Assembly: GCF_030272615.1 (NCBI RefSeq)
Contig: NC_081410.1
Coordinates: 113,277,933 to 113,341,932 of the forward strand
Source: Cryptomeria japonica
Lineage: Eukaryota > Streptophyta > Pinopsida > Cupressales > Cupressaceae
Reading direction: 5' to 3'
DNA: 64,000 nucleotides
The notes beneath the pieces are model-generated. The model searched no databases, was not told the origin of the DNA, and saw only the letters and a program-made list of their open reading frames with translations. Position 1 is the first letter of the stretch, and each line of letters starts with the position of its first letter. Shown in pieces: positions 24,301-36,385 of the stretch. Position numbers and translations under genes: made by a program.

Positions 24301-24568
24301 GTCTCTGGCCAGAGCACCTCCTATCCCAATTGGATAGATGCCTAACCTGTATGAGTAGATGCCTATCTCGTATTGGGTAGATGAAACCTTCTACTCCGTA
24401 TGGACAGATGCCTAACCCATATGGTTAGATGCTCATCCCGGATGGATGAATGCCTAATCCTAATGGATGGATGCCCAGAGTATGTGATTGAGTCAAACAC
24501 AAATGATTAAAGTAAACAAAAAAAAAAGTGGTCAAATTTTGTTGGGTTAAGTAAAGTGGGTTATTACA
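21326..24568 (+). repeat. Gypsy-1 3' LTR with a deletion and an internal duplication
   Basis: Starts TGTCACAACCC and ends TTATTACA. Relative to the 5' LTR it lacks about 1.08 kb (joined at a GTG shared by both breakpoints) and carries a tandem duplication of about 0.9 kb (22431-23330 and 23331-24229). Both duplicated units lack the 1.08 kb, so the deletion came first. Confidence 0.92.
22431..24229. repeat. Tandem duplication of ~900 bp inside the 3' LTR
   Basis: Unit A 22431-23330 and unit B 23331-24229 are nearly identical. The junction joins GATGACCTC to CTCAAAGAAAG; the shared CTC suggests microhomology-mediated or replication-slippage duplication. Confidence 0.9.
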
Positions 24569-24573
24569 CTATC
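24569..24573. repeat. Gypsy-1 target-site duplication, right copy
   Basis: CTATC directly after the 3' LTR, identical to 13015-13019. Confidence 0.9.
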
Positions 24574-25896
24574 CATATAAGTAGTAGAGAAGGATGAAAA
24601 ACACTTTCAGGAAACAGGGTGAAACCAATCCATAAAATAGTCCAAAACAACAACCATATCAGTAACAACATGATAAGGAACTATCTACACCACCAAATAA
24701 ATTGCACTTTCCAAGTCCTCAGAAAAAGCCACCAACCACCAAATTTGGTAAAAAAATTGCAAATAATGTAGAGCATTGTGTAATGGAGAAAAAATAATAG
24801 AAGAATGAATGCCATACCTGCACACCTATCTGAAATATAATAGAGAAGACGATAACCACTAAATGATTACCTTAACATCATAAGAGAAAATGCCCAGCAA
24901 GAGGCCCCATAACAAAGATTGAAATTTCCTCATAGCTTACAACAAGCCCAATCATTAAAGCAAATGCCTAAGCAAAAGAGCACCCACCAAGCTTAATGAT
25001 TCAATAGAAGGATCAGTTCACAAAATGTGTAAACAAAATCTCATGGTAAGGTCAGCCAAATCTATTTGCAATGAGAAATGATTACCAAAAAAGCAGAGCA
25101 TCAAAACATTATAACAACATTCATCCACAAAAAATAATGATTAACATAAAATATCTGATGCCAAATCAGTCACCAAGAAGTCCAAAGGAAACCGAGGTAT
25201 CCATCTACCATGATCCTAATCCCATAATCCCATCATGTAGCTTCATGGGACAAAACAATGCTAAGCAAAAAACCAATAATTACCAAAACTGCTAGTCGGA
25301 CATAAGGCATCCCTTCTCTGACCATTTGGGAACATAATTACATAGGACCCAAAATGATCTCACCCATATAAATTGCCAACCAACATGCCACAAAGCTGAA
25401 AGATAAAGAAAGACCAAAAGGCAATCTCCAAAATAACAACAGAATAATGAAGATATCCATCAACAGGGGTATCCATAATATTAAAAATGTAGCCATAGAG
25501 CAAACATGAGAATTGACCCAAATCACATTCACTATCAAATAAGTGTCAGATGGGCCTAAATTGCCCCTCCATCCTCCATACATAATAAGGAGCTAATACT
25601 AGAAATAGCTAGAACAGAGATGATGTCATAAGGCAAAACAACATCCCCCCTATAGCCATACAAGGAAGTAAACTCCCCACAAAGCAAGGAGATAGGGAGG
25701 CCAATCGAACAAAAGGTAGGTCAATCCAAAAAAAACATAAATCACAACAAAATCCTTCCTTAATGAGGAGATTCTCCTAATAAATGTCAATAACAATGGT
25801 ATTTCCCCAAAGGCCAACACCCTCATTATAGGCACTTACGAAAGAACAACCACAGCAAGAAAGGGGAATGAAGGAAGTTTCTGAAAGGAATGATTG
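24574..25896 (-). other. LINE-B 3' untranslated region, first part
   Basis: Minus-strand sequence beyond the RNase H segment. Its short ORFs are hydrophobic and carry no recognisable domain. The third-ORF block seen in LINE-A and LINE-C was not found here by eye. Confidence 0.65.
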
Positions 25897-28800
25897 CTAA
25901 GAAAGAAGTTTCATGCAGGGGATAGGAAATTCCGAAGGGACAAGTTCTATATAATCAACACCTTCACTAACAACCTTGTTTGAAAGAAAATCCACGAAAA
26001 CATTAATCTCTCTAAAACAGTGTGAAAACGAGAAAGTGGAAAAACCATTAAGTTGGAGGAGAATGTGCTCCAAAAAATATTGCAAGTGCCAAGAGAGACA
26101 CTTTTTGCTAGCAACCGCCTGAAAGACCAGTATTGAATCACCTTCAATAACAATATCCTTGATGTTTAGAGAAAGAGAAAGATCAAGTCCAAAAGATAAA
26201 GCCTGAAATTCAGCCACGTTATTAGTGCTATTACCAATATATTTACCAACTGCTTTGATGATTTTTGAAGAGTGATAAAAAATAATTATCCCAATCCCAG
26301 ACCTCCCCGGATTTCCCTTAGAGGCCCCATCAAACTAAAGTTTGAATGAAGGGAAACGAGGAGGACTCCATTCAGCCATCTTGCGCTTAAGAAGAGAAGA
26401 AAATCCATCTGATATAACCCCATGAGAAGGCATCAAATGAAGTGAAGACCATCGCCAAGTAACCCAGTTATCCCAATGAGAAAAGGACTTGAGATGATCT
26501 AAATTTTTATGAATGGAAGAAAGCACCACTTCACTAATGGAGGCTTGAATTTTACCAACTATGTTTGCCAAAGATGCAAACTTATGTTTGAAGATTCTTG
26601 AATTCCTTTCAAGCCAAAGATTCCAAATCACCAGATATGGAGTAACAATCCAAAGAGATGAGTAGAACAAAGAGGGAAACAACAAGGGCCAAGACATAAA
26701 TTGTGAAAGTAGATTTGGACAAAGAGCAGAAGACCATCCTAACATACCAAACAACCAATACCAACATTCAGAAGCAAAAGGACATAGCAGAAAAAGGTGA
26801 TCCACTGATTCCATACAATAACCACATAAAACACAAGTGAAGACTGTTGTAATCCCAAGCCTATCCAATCACGTTCTAGTAAGGATTTTATCTTGGAATA
26901 CCAACCAAGAAAAAGCCCCTTCTTTTGGAAGACAAGCAGAATGCCAGAAAAGCTTAGTAGGCCAACAAAAAGACATAGGGGTCTGAACCAAAGAATTATA
27001 CCCCTCTTTTACTGAATAGGAGCCTACAACATTTTTAAGCCAAATCAAAGAATCCTCCTTGTTATGGAAAACTAAAGGTCTCCTACGAAGTTCTTCTACA
27101 AAAGATAAAATAATATCATTATTAATAGCCAAGGGAGGGATATCCTTCCATTTAGCCACTAAACATGGACCTGCAGTGACAATGTTAAAATAGTCTGCAA
27201 CAAAAGGTCCCCGAAGATTCTATAGGATATCCGACAAAGGGGACCAATCACGAATAGCTGAGAGAGCAGGATGCCCATTCCAAACTTTATCCCAAAAATG
27301 GACCTTTCTCCCATTATGGACAACCCAAGATAAATGTGGTAGGAACACCTCCCTACAAGAAATCAAAAAATTCCAAAATGCAAAACCCTTCGGAAGGGAT
27401 GTTGCAGTAAAAATCCTTTCTCTGGATGTTCCCCTTAAATAATTGGCGAGCATGATGAAGGCCCATTTACTACAGGGGGCTGCATATAACTTCCAAATCA
27501 ATTTCACCCCTAATGCTTTATTCTAAATAACCAGGTCATGGATACTCGCATCCCCCAGCTCTTTATCCCAAGCAAGAAGAGGAATCTTTTGTTTCCCTCC
27601 TAAATTATCATTCCAAAGGAAAGTCTTGAGGGAAACCTTAATCTTCTTAATGACTTGAGAGGGATTATATAGGATAGACATCAAATATGTAGGTATGGCA
27701 TTCAAAATTGATTTGATTAGAAGGATCTTACCAGTCATTGTTAGCCACTTATGATTCCAAGAGGAAATTTTGGAGGTAATAGAATGGACAATTTTATCCC
27801 AAAAGGAGGTCTTCTCTGATCCTAGAAAGAAAGGAATGCCTAAGTACATACAGGGAAAAATCCCAACTTGAAAACTACAAAAGTAGGCAAGATTGTCCCA
27901 AACTAAAGAGGGGACATTCACAAAAAAGACTTTGGACTTCTGACTATTAACCTTTTGGCTAGAAAAGGCTGCATAATCAGAAATAATTTTCTTAATAACT
28001 CGAGCTTCCCTCATAGAGGCCACCCCAAACAAAAGTGTCTCATCGGAAAATAAGCAATGAGATTGTGAAGAAGGGAGGCCATCCACTCTGATGCCTGACC
28101 ATAAGCCCAATGCTGTAGCATTAGATATATCCCTGCTTAATGCTTCCACCAAAAGCATAAACAAAAAAGGAGATAAGGGATCTCCTTGCCTAATTCCCCG
28201 GGAGGAAGCAAAAAATCCCAAGGGAGAACCATTAATCAAAACAGAGAAGTGGGCAGAGGATATACATGAAAAGACCCACTTAACCCAACAATGCGAAAAC
28301 CCTAAACGATTCAAGACTGCCACCAGGGACTGCCAATTAACATGATCATAAGCTTTAAGCATGTCTAGTTTAAGAATCATTGTTGATACCTTTTGCTGAG
28401 ATATGGAGTGCAGGATTGCGTGAGCAACAATGGCACCTTCAGATGTTTCCTGTCCAGGCACAAACCCACCCTTCTTTAAAGAAATTATCCGAGGAAGGAG
28501 TTTAGACAGCCCAACTGAAATTGCCTTAGTAAAGATTTTATATAAGGTGGTACACAAGGCAATTGGATGAAAGTCCAAAAAAGAGGTAGGGTTTTCTACT
28601 TTCGGGATAATAGAAATAAGAGTAGTATTAATTTCTCTTAGGATCAATTGATTCCTTCTAGACTCCTCCAAGGCTTGTAGAACATCTTTCGCTATAAAGT
28701 CCCAACATTTTTGAAAAAAAAAGGCCGTAAATCCATCCGGTCCCGACACCTTTTCTGGATGCATGGAAAAGACTATCTCTTTTAATTCAGCCAACGAAAA

Positions 28801-30123
28801 TAGGGCCATAAGCATCTTATTATCTTCTTGAGAGACTAAAGGAGGGATCGAATTTACAAACTTGTCATCAACCACCACCGACTCTGTTGAAAGAAGAGAT
28901 TTAAAAAACCTAACAGCTTCGGTAGCTATATCATCCTCATTTAACAGAGTATTACCATTAGAGTCAATAATACAAGAGATTCGATTGCGAAGTCTCTTGA
29001 GCTTAGAAGAGGAATGAAAGAATTTGGTATTTCGATCACCTTCAGAAAGCCAAAGATCTCTATACTTTTGTCTCCAATAAGATTATTCCCTAGCTAGGGT
29101 TTCACTCAATTGTATGTTCAACAACTTTAGCTTATCATACATTGTAGAAGACATACCCAAGGTAACAATACTTTTATTAAGTTGCTCAATTTCATCCTGA
29201 ATCCTGGCCTTTTAACCAAAAACATTCTTAAAATACTGCACATTCCAATCCTTTATCCTTAATTTTAAAAATCCCAACTTCTTAACAAGTCGAAACATCC
29301 GAGACCCAGGAAAAAATGGAGTTGAATTCCACCAATATTTTAAGAAAGGCAAAAATGATTGATCCCTAAACCACATTGGCTCAAACTTGAAAGGTAACTT
29401 TCTAGGAGCCCTATCCTCGAAAATATTGAACTAAATAGGGAAATGATCAGAACCAGTAAAAGGGAGAATTGAGGATACAAAATCTTGACCCGAGTTGAAC
29501 CAATTATCCAAAACCATAAAACGATCCAACCTTTCCAAAATATGGCAAAAGTCCCTTCGCATATTAGTCCATGTAAATGACCCATTAAGAGGTTTACAGT
29601 CAACTAAATTCAAGGGATGAATGAAGTTACAAAAGTTTGATATAGCATGTTTATTAGGGATGATTCCCCCAGACTTTTCATCCATATTAGTAATCACATT
29701 AAAATCTCCCCCAAAAATCAGAAAAAAATTACGCAGAGGAGTAGCAAGAGAAACCAAGAAATTCCAAAGTATTCTTTTTTCTAGAACCCCAGAAGGACCA
29801 TAAACATTAAATAACCAAAACTTTAAATTTGACAACCTGCTCTTAACTAGCCCAAGCATCCAGTTAGATGAGGAAGCAATTAATGAGAAATGTACAACAT
29901 AATCTCTCCAAAGAACTGCCAGCCCACCTGAAGCTCCTGAAGAGGGAGATGAGCAAAAATTCCATACATTCCAAGAAGAAAATAACCTATCAGCTGAATA
30001 TAAATTTAGCTTAGTTTCTTGTAACAACACCAAATCACACTTCATTAAGTCCAATTGTGACTTAATCAAGCGTCGTTTGTTTGGGGCGTTTAAGCCCCTA
30101 ACATTCCAGGATATAATCCTCAT
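25897..30123 (-). pseudogene. LINE-B ORF2: endonuclease, reverse transcriptase, RNase H; broken
   Basis: The endonuclease (30123-29431) starts MRIISWNVRGLNAPNKRR with LQETKLN, GGDFNVI and SDHFPI; it runs 230 codons unbroken. After a broken linker, RT occupies one 451-codon ORF (28878-27523), the longest in the window, with SGPDGF, KLDMLKAYDHVNW, SRGIRQGDPLSPFLF and an active-site box FSDE instead of FADD. Pieces at 27507-27220 and 27159-26869 precede the Cys/His segment (CVLCGYCMESVDHLFLLCPF) in 26868-26335. RNase H follows at about 26340-25897: FDGASKGNPG, AEFQAL and VIEGDS are kept. Several stops and frameshifts make it inactive. Confidence 0.92.
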
Positions 30124-30153
30124 TGGTCTTGAGGGGAAGCATCAACTCCCCTC
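30120..30153 (-). promoter_or_regulatory. Hairpin plus ATGA stop/start overlap in LINE-B
   Basis: On the minus strand GAGGGGA (30153-30147) and TCCCCTC (30137-30131) form a 7-bp stem with a 9-nt loop. Seven bases later ATGA (30123-30120) is both the ORF2 start and the ORF1 stop, as in LINE-A. Confidence 0.7.
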
Positions 30154-31832
30154 GAAACATTTAAAGAAACTGGAGAAACCAAACCTATTGAAAAAATCTT
30201 ATGCAAACTTCGTTTAGTAGCTAAAGCTCTTGTGAGAGGTGGAATAAAGGGTTTCTTTGATCTTTTCTTTCTGGAAGTCTCCAAAGAAGAAAGAATAGTT
30301 GATTGGATTCCCACATCAATTTCTAATTTGGTCTTAGTATGCTTGGGCTTGCAGCCCCTTTTCCCTAGATTAGACAAGGGTGAGGTAGGGAGAGTGACCG
30401 CCATAGGTACCTTATCTACCCTAACCTCCTCCTTATCTGAGACCAAGGGAGCCAGAGATGCCACAAGACCTGAAGCCACCAAAGCCTTATCCCTATGGAT
30501 AATGTCAAAAGAATTATTGGTATGAGAAGCGGCCAAGTCATTTTCCAAAGTACCCAAATCAACCGAGATCGAAGAGATTACCTTATTGGCTAAAGGGGAA
30601 TCAAGAGAAACCTTATTAGTATTAACAAAATCCTGAACCTGAGCAATGAGATGCTCATCTGGAATAACATCAACCTCCATGGGTTTGTCACTATCCATCA
30701 AAACCTCAGGGATTTGTGATACAACTTTGAATAAAATACCACCATCTGAAACAATATCAATACCCATATCTTTTTGTAAAACATTAGGGATGCGTGACTC
30801 AGCCCCTAACATATTATGCAACTCAACCACAGGCTCAGAGGACAATCCCGTATTTAAAGTGATATTAGGATTTTTCAGAGGAGGAGCATTCGACTGCCCA
30901 ATCCTCGGGGAAGGGACAAAATTATTAGGAGCCGCTGCTGAAACCTTAGAAGTGAAGGTCTTGTACATGAGGGAAGGAGGATTAACAGTAGTGCCAACCA
31001 ATTGGAGTTTATTCTAGGCAAAAGTTTCCATATTCTCAGTAAACGGAGATTCAACTCCCCCCGAACCAAAATGAATGGATTTCATATGAAAGAACATTGG
31101 AGAATCCATAACTACAACAAAACAACCAAAGTCCCCAGAATCTCTAACCATATTTTGATGCCACACACCAAAAGGAAACCGAATATTGCAGAACTTTGGT
31201 TGGGAGATTTTAGGGGAAGTTAAAACACAAATTTTGACAACCAACACCCCATCCTCAAATATTGAACAACACAACAAAAATTTACCCAGCGAATCCCCAA
31301 TTCTTGTTAATATATCAGATTCAATAAATTGAAATGGTAAAAGTGGAAGTTTAAACCACATTGGAACCTGTTTAGGGTTAACCCTAGAAGCTGCCAGAAA
31401 GGGTTTCCAACTTTTCACAAAAATGAGGTTTTTTCCAAGCCAAATAAATGGAGTACTCAAAGCCTTATCTCTAGCAGATGCAAAATCAAACACAATAATA
31501 AACGAGCTTGCAGAAAGGACATGAAAGTACAAAGTTCCATACCAGTGAGCATGAATTTTATAATGAAGCTTCTACAGAGGAATACAATCACCCCAAACCT
31601 GAATCACAACTGCCAAAGCTTGAAGATCAAGAGCTTTCTTCCCCACAATGGCATCTGAGGTATCAATCAACGGAATCGGAATCGGAGTAGGTTGCGAGGG
31701 CAATTCCAAATTCTGCAAATGACCTCCCGAATCCTGTGACAAATTCGCAGAGGCATTCGCCAAGTGACTCGGAGCCTTATTACTAGAAACCCTAGCATTC
31801 CAATTTTGCTTGCCCTTTTGCCTTTTCCCCAA
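30120..31832 (-). pseudogene. LINE-B ORF1 (DUF4283 protein), two in-frame stops
   Basis: One minus-strand frame runs from about 31832 to a TGA at 30122-30120, interrupted only near 31572 and at 31016-31014 (TAG). The N-terminal part is basic and Ser/Pro-rich. The DUF4283 region (31532-31014) shows KSWKPFLAASRVNPKQVPMW, LPFQFIESDILTRIG and SLGKFL, the signature PxW...LP...IG..LG pattern. The C-terminal half (31001-30120) is acidic and then basic (KKRSKKPF). The true start is unclear because a TAG lies just upstream of 31832 in the same frame. The stop overlaps the ORF2 ATG. Confidence 0.82.
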
Positions 31833-32120
31833 TTTTCGAGCCTAATTTTGATGCCGTCGAAAAAACCCTCTGAAATATGCAGAGGAAGGGAAACCATACT
31901 GAAATGTTTTATCCTCCGAGAAATGAGCAGGCGAAGCCAAAACATCAACCCATTTGCCCTCCTGAAAAAACCCATTGTGGAACATGCCCTACTCGAGCAC
32001 CAAAGGGATCTTTTAGGGGGAGCGGATCAAACACCGCCTCATCTCCCCATCGCTTGTCCCATTGCATGCCGAGCACTTCACTCCCGAGAGTTCTCTCGCC
32101 CCAAAAATTCGCTCCTTCCT

Positions 32121-34358
32121 TCATGATTTCAATTCATTTTATCACAATAAATTCTTTCAATAGAGTGGTTCTAATTATTTCTATAAATAAATTATATATA
32201 ATATGTTTATTATAAAGTTTTTTAAATAGAAATTTTATTATATTGGTTAAAGTCTAATATGTTGATTATTTGTTAGTTGGAAGAAAACAGTTTGAATTTT
32301 GTGTTCTTAAAGTTTCTTATACTGATTGAATTTTTATTAAGAATAAACATATTTACAGTGACTGCTAACCAATATTAAAAACCTATCATGCTCATAAAAC
32401 AATAATAAAGTAATAAAGTTAAGTACTATGAAAATCAAATTCTTGAAAATTAATAAAAAATATTAATTTTATTAAAATTTGACGAATTTAGAATGACTAC
32501 TAACCAACATCAGAAACCTAATATACTCATAAAAGATGGTGTACCAAAATCAAACTCATCAAAATCAATTAAAAGGACTGATTTTAACTTCCCATGCAAT
32601 ACTTTAAGATGGTGTTAAGTACCAAAATCAAACTCATCAAAATAGAACCTAACAATAATGAAAAGTATGTTGGGTATAACTAACCTGGTAATAAATAGAA
32701 ATCGGTGAGAAATGGATGACAGTATCTTACGTTTACTGTATTGCACAGAATATCGTTAGCAGATTACAAATCTCCATAGATCATGTAATTAATGACAGAT
32801 ATGCATTGTTTATGCCAGAACCATGTATGAATAACAATTTTGAGCTGAATGGGAATAGAAGGAAAATGGTAGTGCCTTTTTAAATTGTCTGCAGGAAAAG
32901 CTGAAAAAAAAATGTAATCTATTTTATGATATACTCATTTAACTATGCAGATAATTGATATGGTGATCTGGGACCTTGACAAAAACATTCAGAGAACAGA
33001 TTTAAGGATTTTATGAAATGCTTTTAAGAGAATAACTTATAAAAAACACATATCAGAATACCCACACCCAACATTGAATGCAGGTGAAACTCAGTATTGA
33101 AGCGTCCTTTTACTGTCCACCCATTCATTCTTCTTCTTCAAACTATCATTGAGAAATAAATTCAGTGTGCGATAGAGATTGAAAGTTGGATTTGGCCTCA
33201 TGGGGATGTCACGGATGAGAGAGAAAGTGTATGAATCGATCCAGGAAAATGAAACAAAAAGATCTAATACTCATCTGAATTAACAAAGATGGTATTGCAG
33301 TAATATATGTTCTCAATTTCCCTGAATCGATTCACATGCTTTCTCAACTCTTCATGGCTTCCCAACGGGACATATATTCAATGTATTGATGAAATAGGGT
33401 AAACCTAAGGCGGTATTTATAAGTTTATAACATGAAACTCATCTGAAAATGGAACCACATATCACTTTGTTAGATGTTATCATGTCACACTCTGTTGTGG
33501 GTGGACTTTCTTTTCGCTTTTGTTTGGTTGTCTGACATGTTGAATTTATTTTCATCTACCAAATTATGAACAGTTTAAACAGCCAGTCATTCTTGAACTA
33601 CCTTCCATGTGTAGAGTGGATTGGACTTGACAAGTTCAGGAGATCTAGTGTTATTTGGTGCCGACAATAGTAATAAGGGCACCGTAGAGATCAAACTTCG
33701 GACCAACAAAAAAAATGATTGTTTATTAAAGAAAGAAGATAACCATGTGGTAGAGCTTCGACTCCCTCGTAGAGTTTCTTGCTGAGGAAGTCATTAGACA
33801 TTAACTAAGTTGTTAAGAGAGACTTCGAAGAAGGATAGATTGGAGGGGTCTTATAGTTTGCAAATGGAAGTCAGACACTTTGTGCTCTATGCCAATTTGC
33901 TTAGCTCTCTACCTTACTGGACTCTTGGCTTCAATAAACAATCAATGAAAGGACATCACTTTTTGAAAAGATAATAATTAATTTTTTTATTAAATTTATA
34001 AAAAATATATTCAATTAAATTTTAAAATTAAAAATAAATAAAGATAAGTTATACTAAATGTTATTATTTCATTAGTCTACATTATTTTAAAATTTCAAAT
34101 ATAAATATCATTTTTTAGTGGTCAAAGTTAAAAAATTGTATTAATGTTAATCATTTTTGTTATTAAAGTGTGAGAGATATCTATACTTTTACACCCATTT
34201 TTCTTTCTATAACCATATAGAAACTATTAAGAATATCTGCTATATTATCCATGGGTTTGGGCTACTTGGTGTTAGATCCATGATTATTCAAACCTTTGAG
34301 ATCAAAAGTACCTTCTCCCAAATATGATACTTCTAGGTGGAAAACCTAGAATACCTAC
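32121..34358. repeat. Dispersed repeat block, copy 2, with an inserted segment
   Basis: Large parts (about 32370-33192 and 33605-33960) match 46140-46735 and 46735-47040. The insert at about 33193-33604, absent from the 46-kb copy, is an inverted homologue of 47400-47760. No intact ORF. About 33960-34358 is very AT-rich with nothing recognisable. Confidence 0.7.
33190..33430 (-). pseudogene. Promoter and N-terminal coding fragment, copy 1 (unrecognised)
   Basis: On the minus strand a TATAAAT box (33421-33415) is followed ~55 bp later by an ATG and an MSRWEAMK-like start, a stop or frameshift, then NRFREIEN. The homologous plus-strand copy is at 47516-47730. Conservation of the WEAMK...NRFREIE peptide in both copies suggests a captured gene 5' end. 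I do not recognise the gene. Confidence 0.4.
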
Positions 34359-36385
34359 TGTGAGGCCCTACCCCGACCCATCCTATCTCTTTAGTTATTT
34401 TCATATTGGAACTATTATGGATGCTAGTTTTGACACACTACGGATATAGAACTTTATATGGTCCCACGATTTTGGTAATATTGATATATGTATTGATGCT
34501 TCATTTCTATGCCTTGTGGTTATAGGATATTATATGATTCTAGATTAGGGTAACCTTGTGATGATGTATGTTATTATCTAAATTTCAGGTTTTGTTATAG
34601 TGCTAGAAATATGTTTGCATATCTTATAGATGGATCAATTTTGAGGATTATGATGAATTGCTTTGATTTGTGACAAATCGTATTTTATAATGACAAGTCT
34701 TTGCAGAATGAATGTATTGTATTCTGGTTATGTGTTTTATATTATATGAGGCTATTGGGAAGTACTAATGTTTAAATTGAGTTGTGCAGGAAATTATCCA
34801 TGTGACCATGGAAATATTATGGAGAATCAAGCCTAGGCCTATGTGCGTTCGTAAAACCAGGGGTTGTCTATTTGGAGAGGCAACACCCTGTATGTATTGT
34901 ATTTTATTCGTAAATGTAAAATGTTGCATGAGTGTAAATTGTAATTATTGAATTGTTTAAATCATTTAAGGGACAATTGCCACATGTGTAATGTGATGTG
35001 GAATTATTTTGTAGTGTCACTTGACACCTATGTAGTATGTTGTGTTGGCAATTTGTCATGTCACCCTTTTTGGAGAGTTTTATTTTTGTTAATTGTTATA
35101 TCTCCTAATTATCCTTGAAGGAACCAAGAAATCTAGGTTAGTGAGCCACAAGGAGGGTCAACTTAGAGTTTACCCGTAGGTTAACTTTAGGTGGACTTTC
35201 TGAAGGTCAAATCAACTCCTAGAGTCAATTTTAGAGCATTTCTATTAGGCCTCATGGGGTACCTATGGGTGAAGGCCAAAATTGGCCATGTGTCTTTCCC
35301 TTAGGACTTGTTTAACCACCCAAAAAAGTGGTTTTCCCAAGATGGACGAATTCCATCTATAGGAGTGCCATCCTTGATAGGATAACCTTCTTGAAGGGAG
35401 TAATCCCTCTTCCCCATTCCATTTCCCTTCTCTAGGTACCTAGGTTAGGGAGTGTGTAAGACCTAGGGAAGACCAACCCAATGGGGGATCCCTCACTCTA
35501 TCCAAGAGGTTGGAAGGAGTGAGAGAGGCCTTCTTAGGCTAAGAATGGAACCTTAGTGAGCTAATCACCCACTCTCCATCCTTGGAGATTTTTGGAGAAA
35601 TTTTGGAGGAAAACCAGTTTTAGGAATAGTAGATTTGGGGCTAAGGAATTGCAGAAAAAGATTAGAGGATTGGGCAGCTCTTCATCAAGCTTTCCCCTAG
35701 ATTTTCCTTGGCAGGTCAAGGTTGGTGTTACTTTTCCCTCTTATGTAAATGTAAAAATTTTCTAGAATGCTTGAATGGAAATTGTTTTATTTCTTTATTT
35801 GTGTTGTATTTGAAAACAAAATTCTATGTGATTCTTGCTTATTTCTGTTTTATGCATTGCTGTGTTTGGGGAGTGTTCAAGACCATCCTTTCCTTGGGAG
35901 GAAAGATTGGTCTTGGGGGTGGAAGGAGCTTGATAGCCCTTAAGGTGAGAGGCTCTCATTATGAGAGTGATCTCAAGGGTCTGTCCATGAGACCCTTGCT
36001 GCTTTGCTTTGTGTTATTTCACTTGGGGGTCATAAGGGGGTGCAAATATGGCATTGTTGCCTTTTTGGGGGTCATAAGGGTGTAGGGATTAAGGAGGATT
36101 TTTGGTTATGCTTTCATGGATGCCATGAGTTGGCTATAAGTTCTATCTAGAAGATTTCTCCCCTAGGGTACTTGGTCCACTTCCACCCTAGTAAGACATC
36201 ACATTTTGTGATGGAGTTTCAGCTTGGGAAGGGATGTCTCTGTTGTGTTAATTTTTCCCCTTTGCTTGTTGTGTTGCTTGGTTGTAACCCTGTCTAGGTC
36301 TTGATTCTCCAAGCTCGGGGGTTGCTTCTGGTAAGCCTAGGCTAGGAGGTGAGCATCCCATGGTCACAGCCCTAAAATTTTACAT
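34359..36385 (+). repeat. Possible solo or partial LTR
   Basis: The stretch opens TGTGAGGCCCTACCCCGACC, the form of many plant Ty3/gypsy LTR starts, and could end near TTTTACA at 36385. It is non-coding with a promoter-like mixed composition. The 5 bases before it (CCTAC) are not repeated after the proposed end, so the right boundary is uncertain. Confidence 0.35.

Larger units (their letters stand above)
13020..24568 (+). mobile_element. Gypsy-1: complete Ty3/gypsy LTR retrotransposon, decayed
   Basis: The element is 11,549 bp, bounded by LTRs that start TGTCA and end TTATTACA and by a 5-bp TSD. Internal order is primer-binding site, gag, protease, reverse transcriptase, RNase H, integrase with a chromodomain-like tail, polypurine tract. 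Protease-RT-RH-integrase order identifies Ty3/gypsy; the tail suggests a chromovirus. Coding regions carry several stops and at least three frameshifts. The LTRs differ by a few percent by eye plus large indels, so it is not a recent insertion. Confidence 0.95.
24574..32120 (-). mobile_element. LINE-B body: plant L1-type LINE, interrupted at its 3' end
   Basis: Read on the minus strand: ORF1 (about 31832-30120), ORF2 (30123 to about 25897) and a long 3' region (25896-24574) that continues at 13019-12580. Total length without the gypsy insertion is about 8 kb, like LINE-A. The 5' end is placed near 32120, where a GC-richer stretch gives way to AT-rich repeat; I could not find a convincing TSD, so that edge is approximate. 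Confidence 0.85.

Noticed and set aside
27091-31017. Plus-strand ORFs of 84-123 codons inside LINE-B (for example 28091-28345, 30646-31017)
   Set aside because: Antisense shadows of the clear ORF1 and ORF2 frames on the minus strand.
32100-32160. TSD for LINE-B next to 12571-12579
   Set aside because: Candidate similarities between AT-rich stretches were weak and not exact, so no TSD was called.
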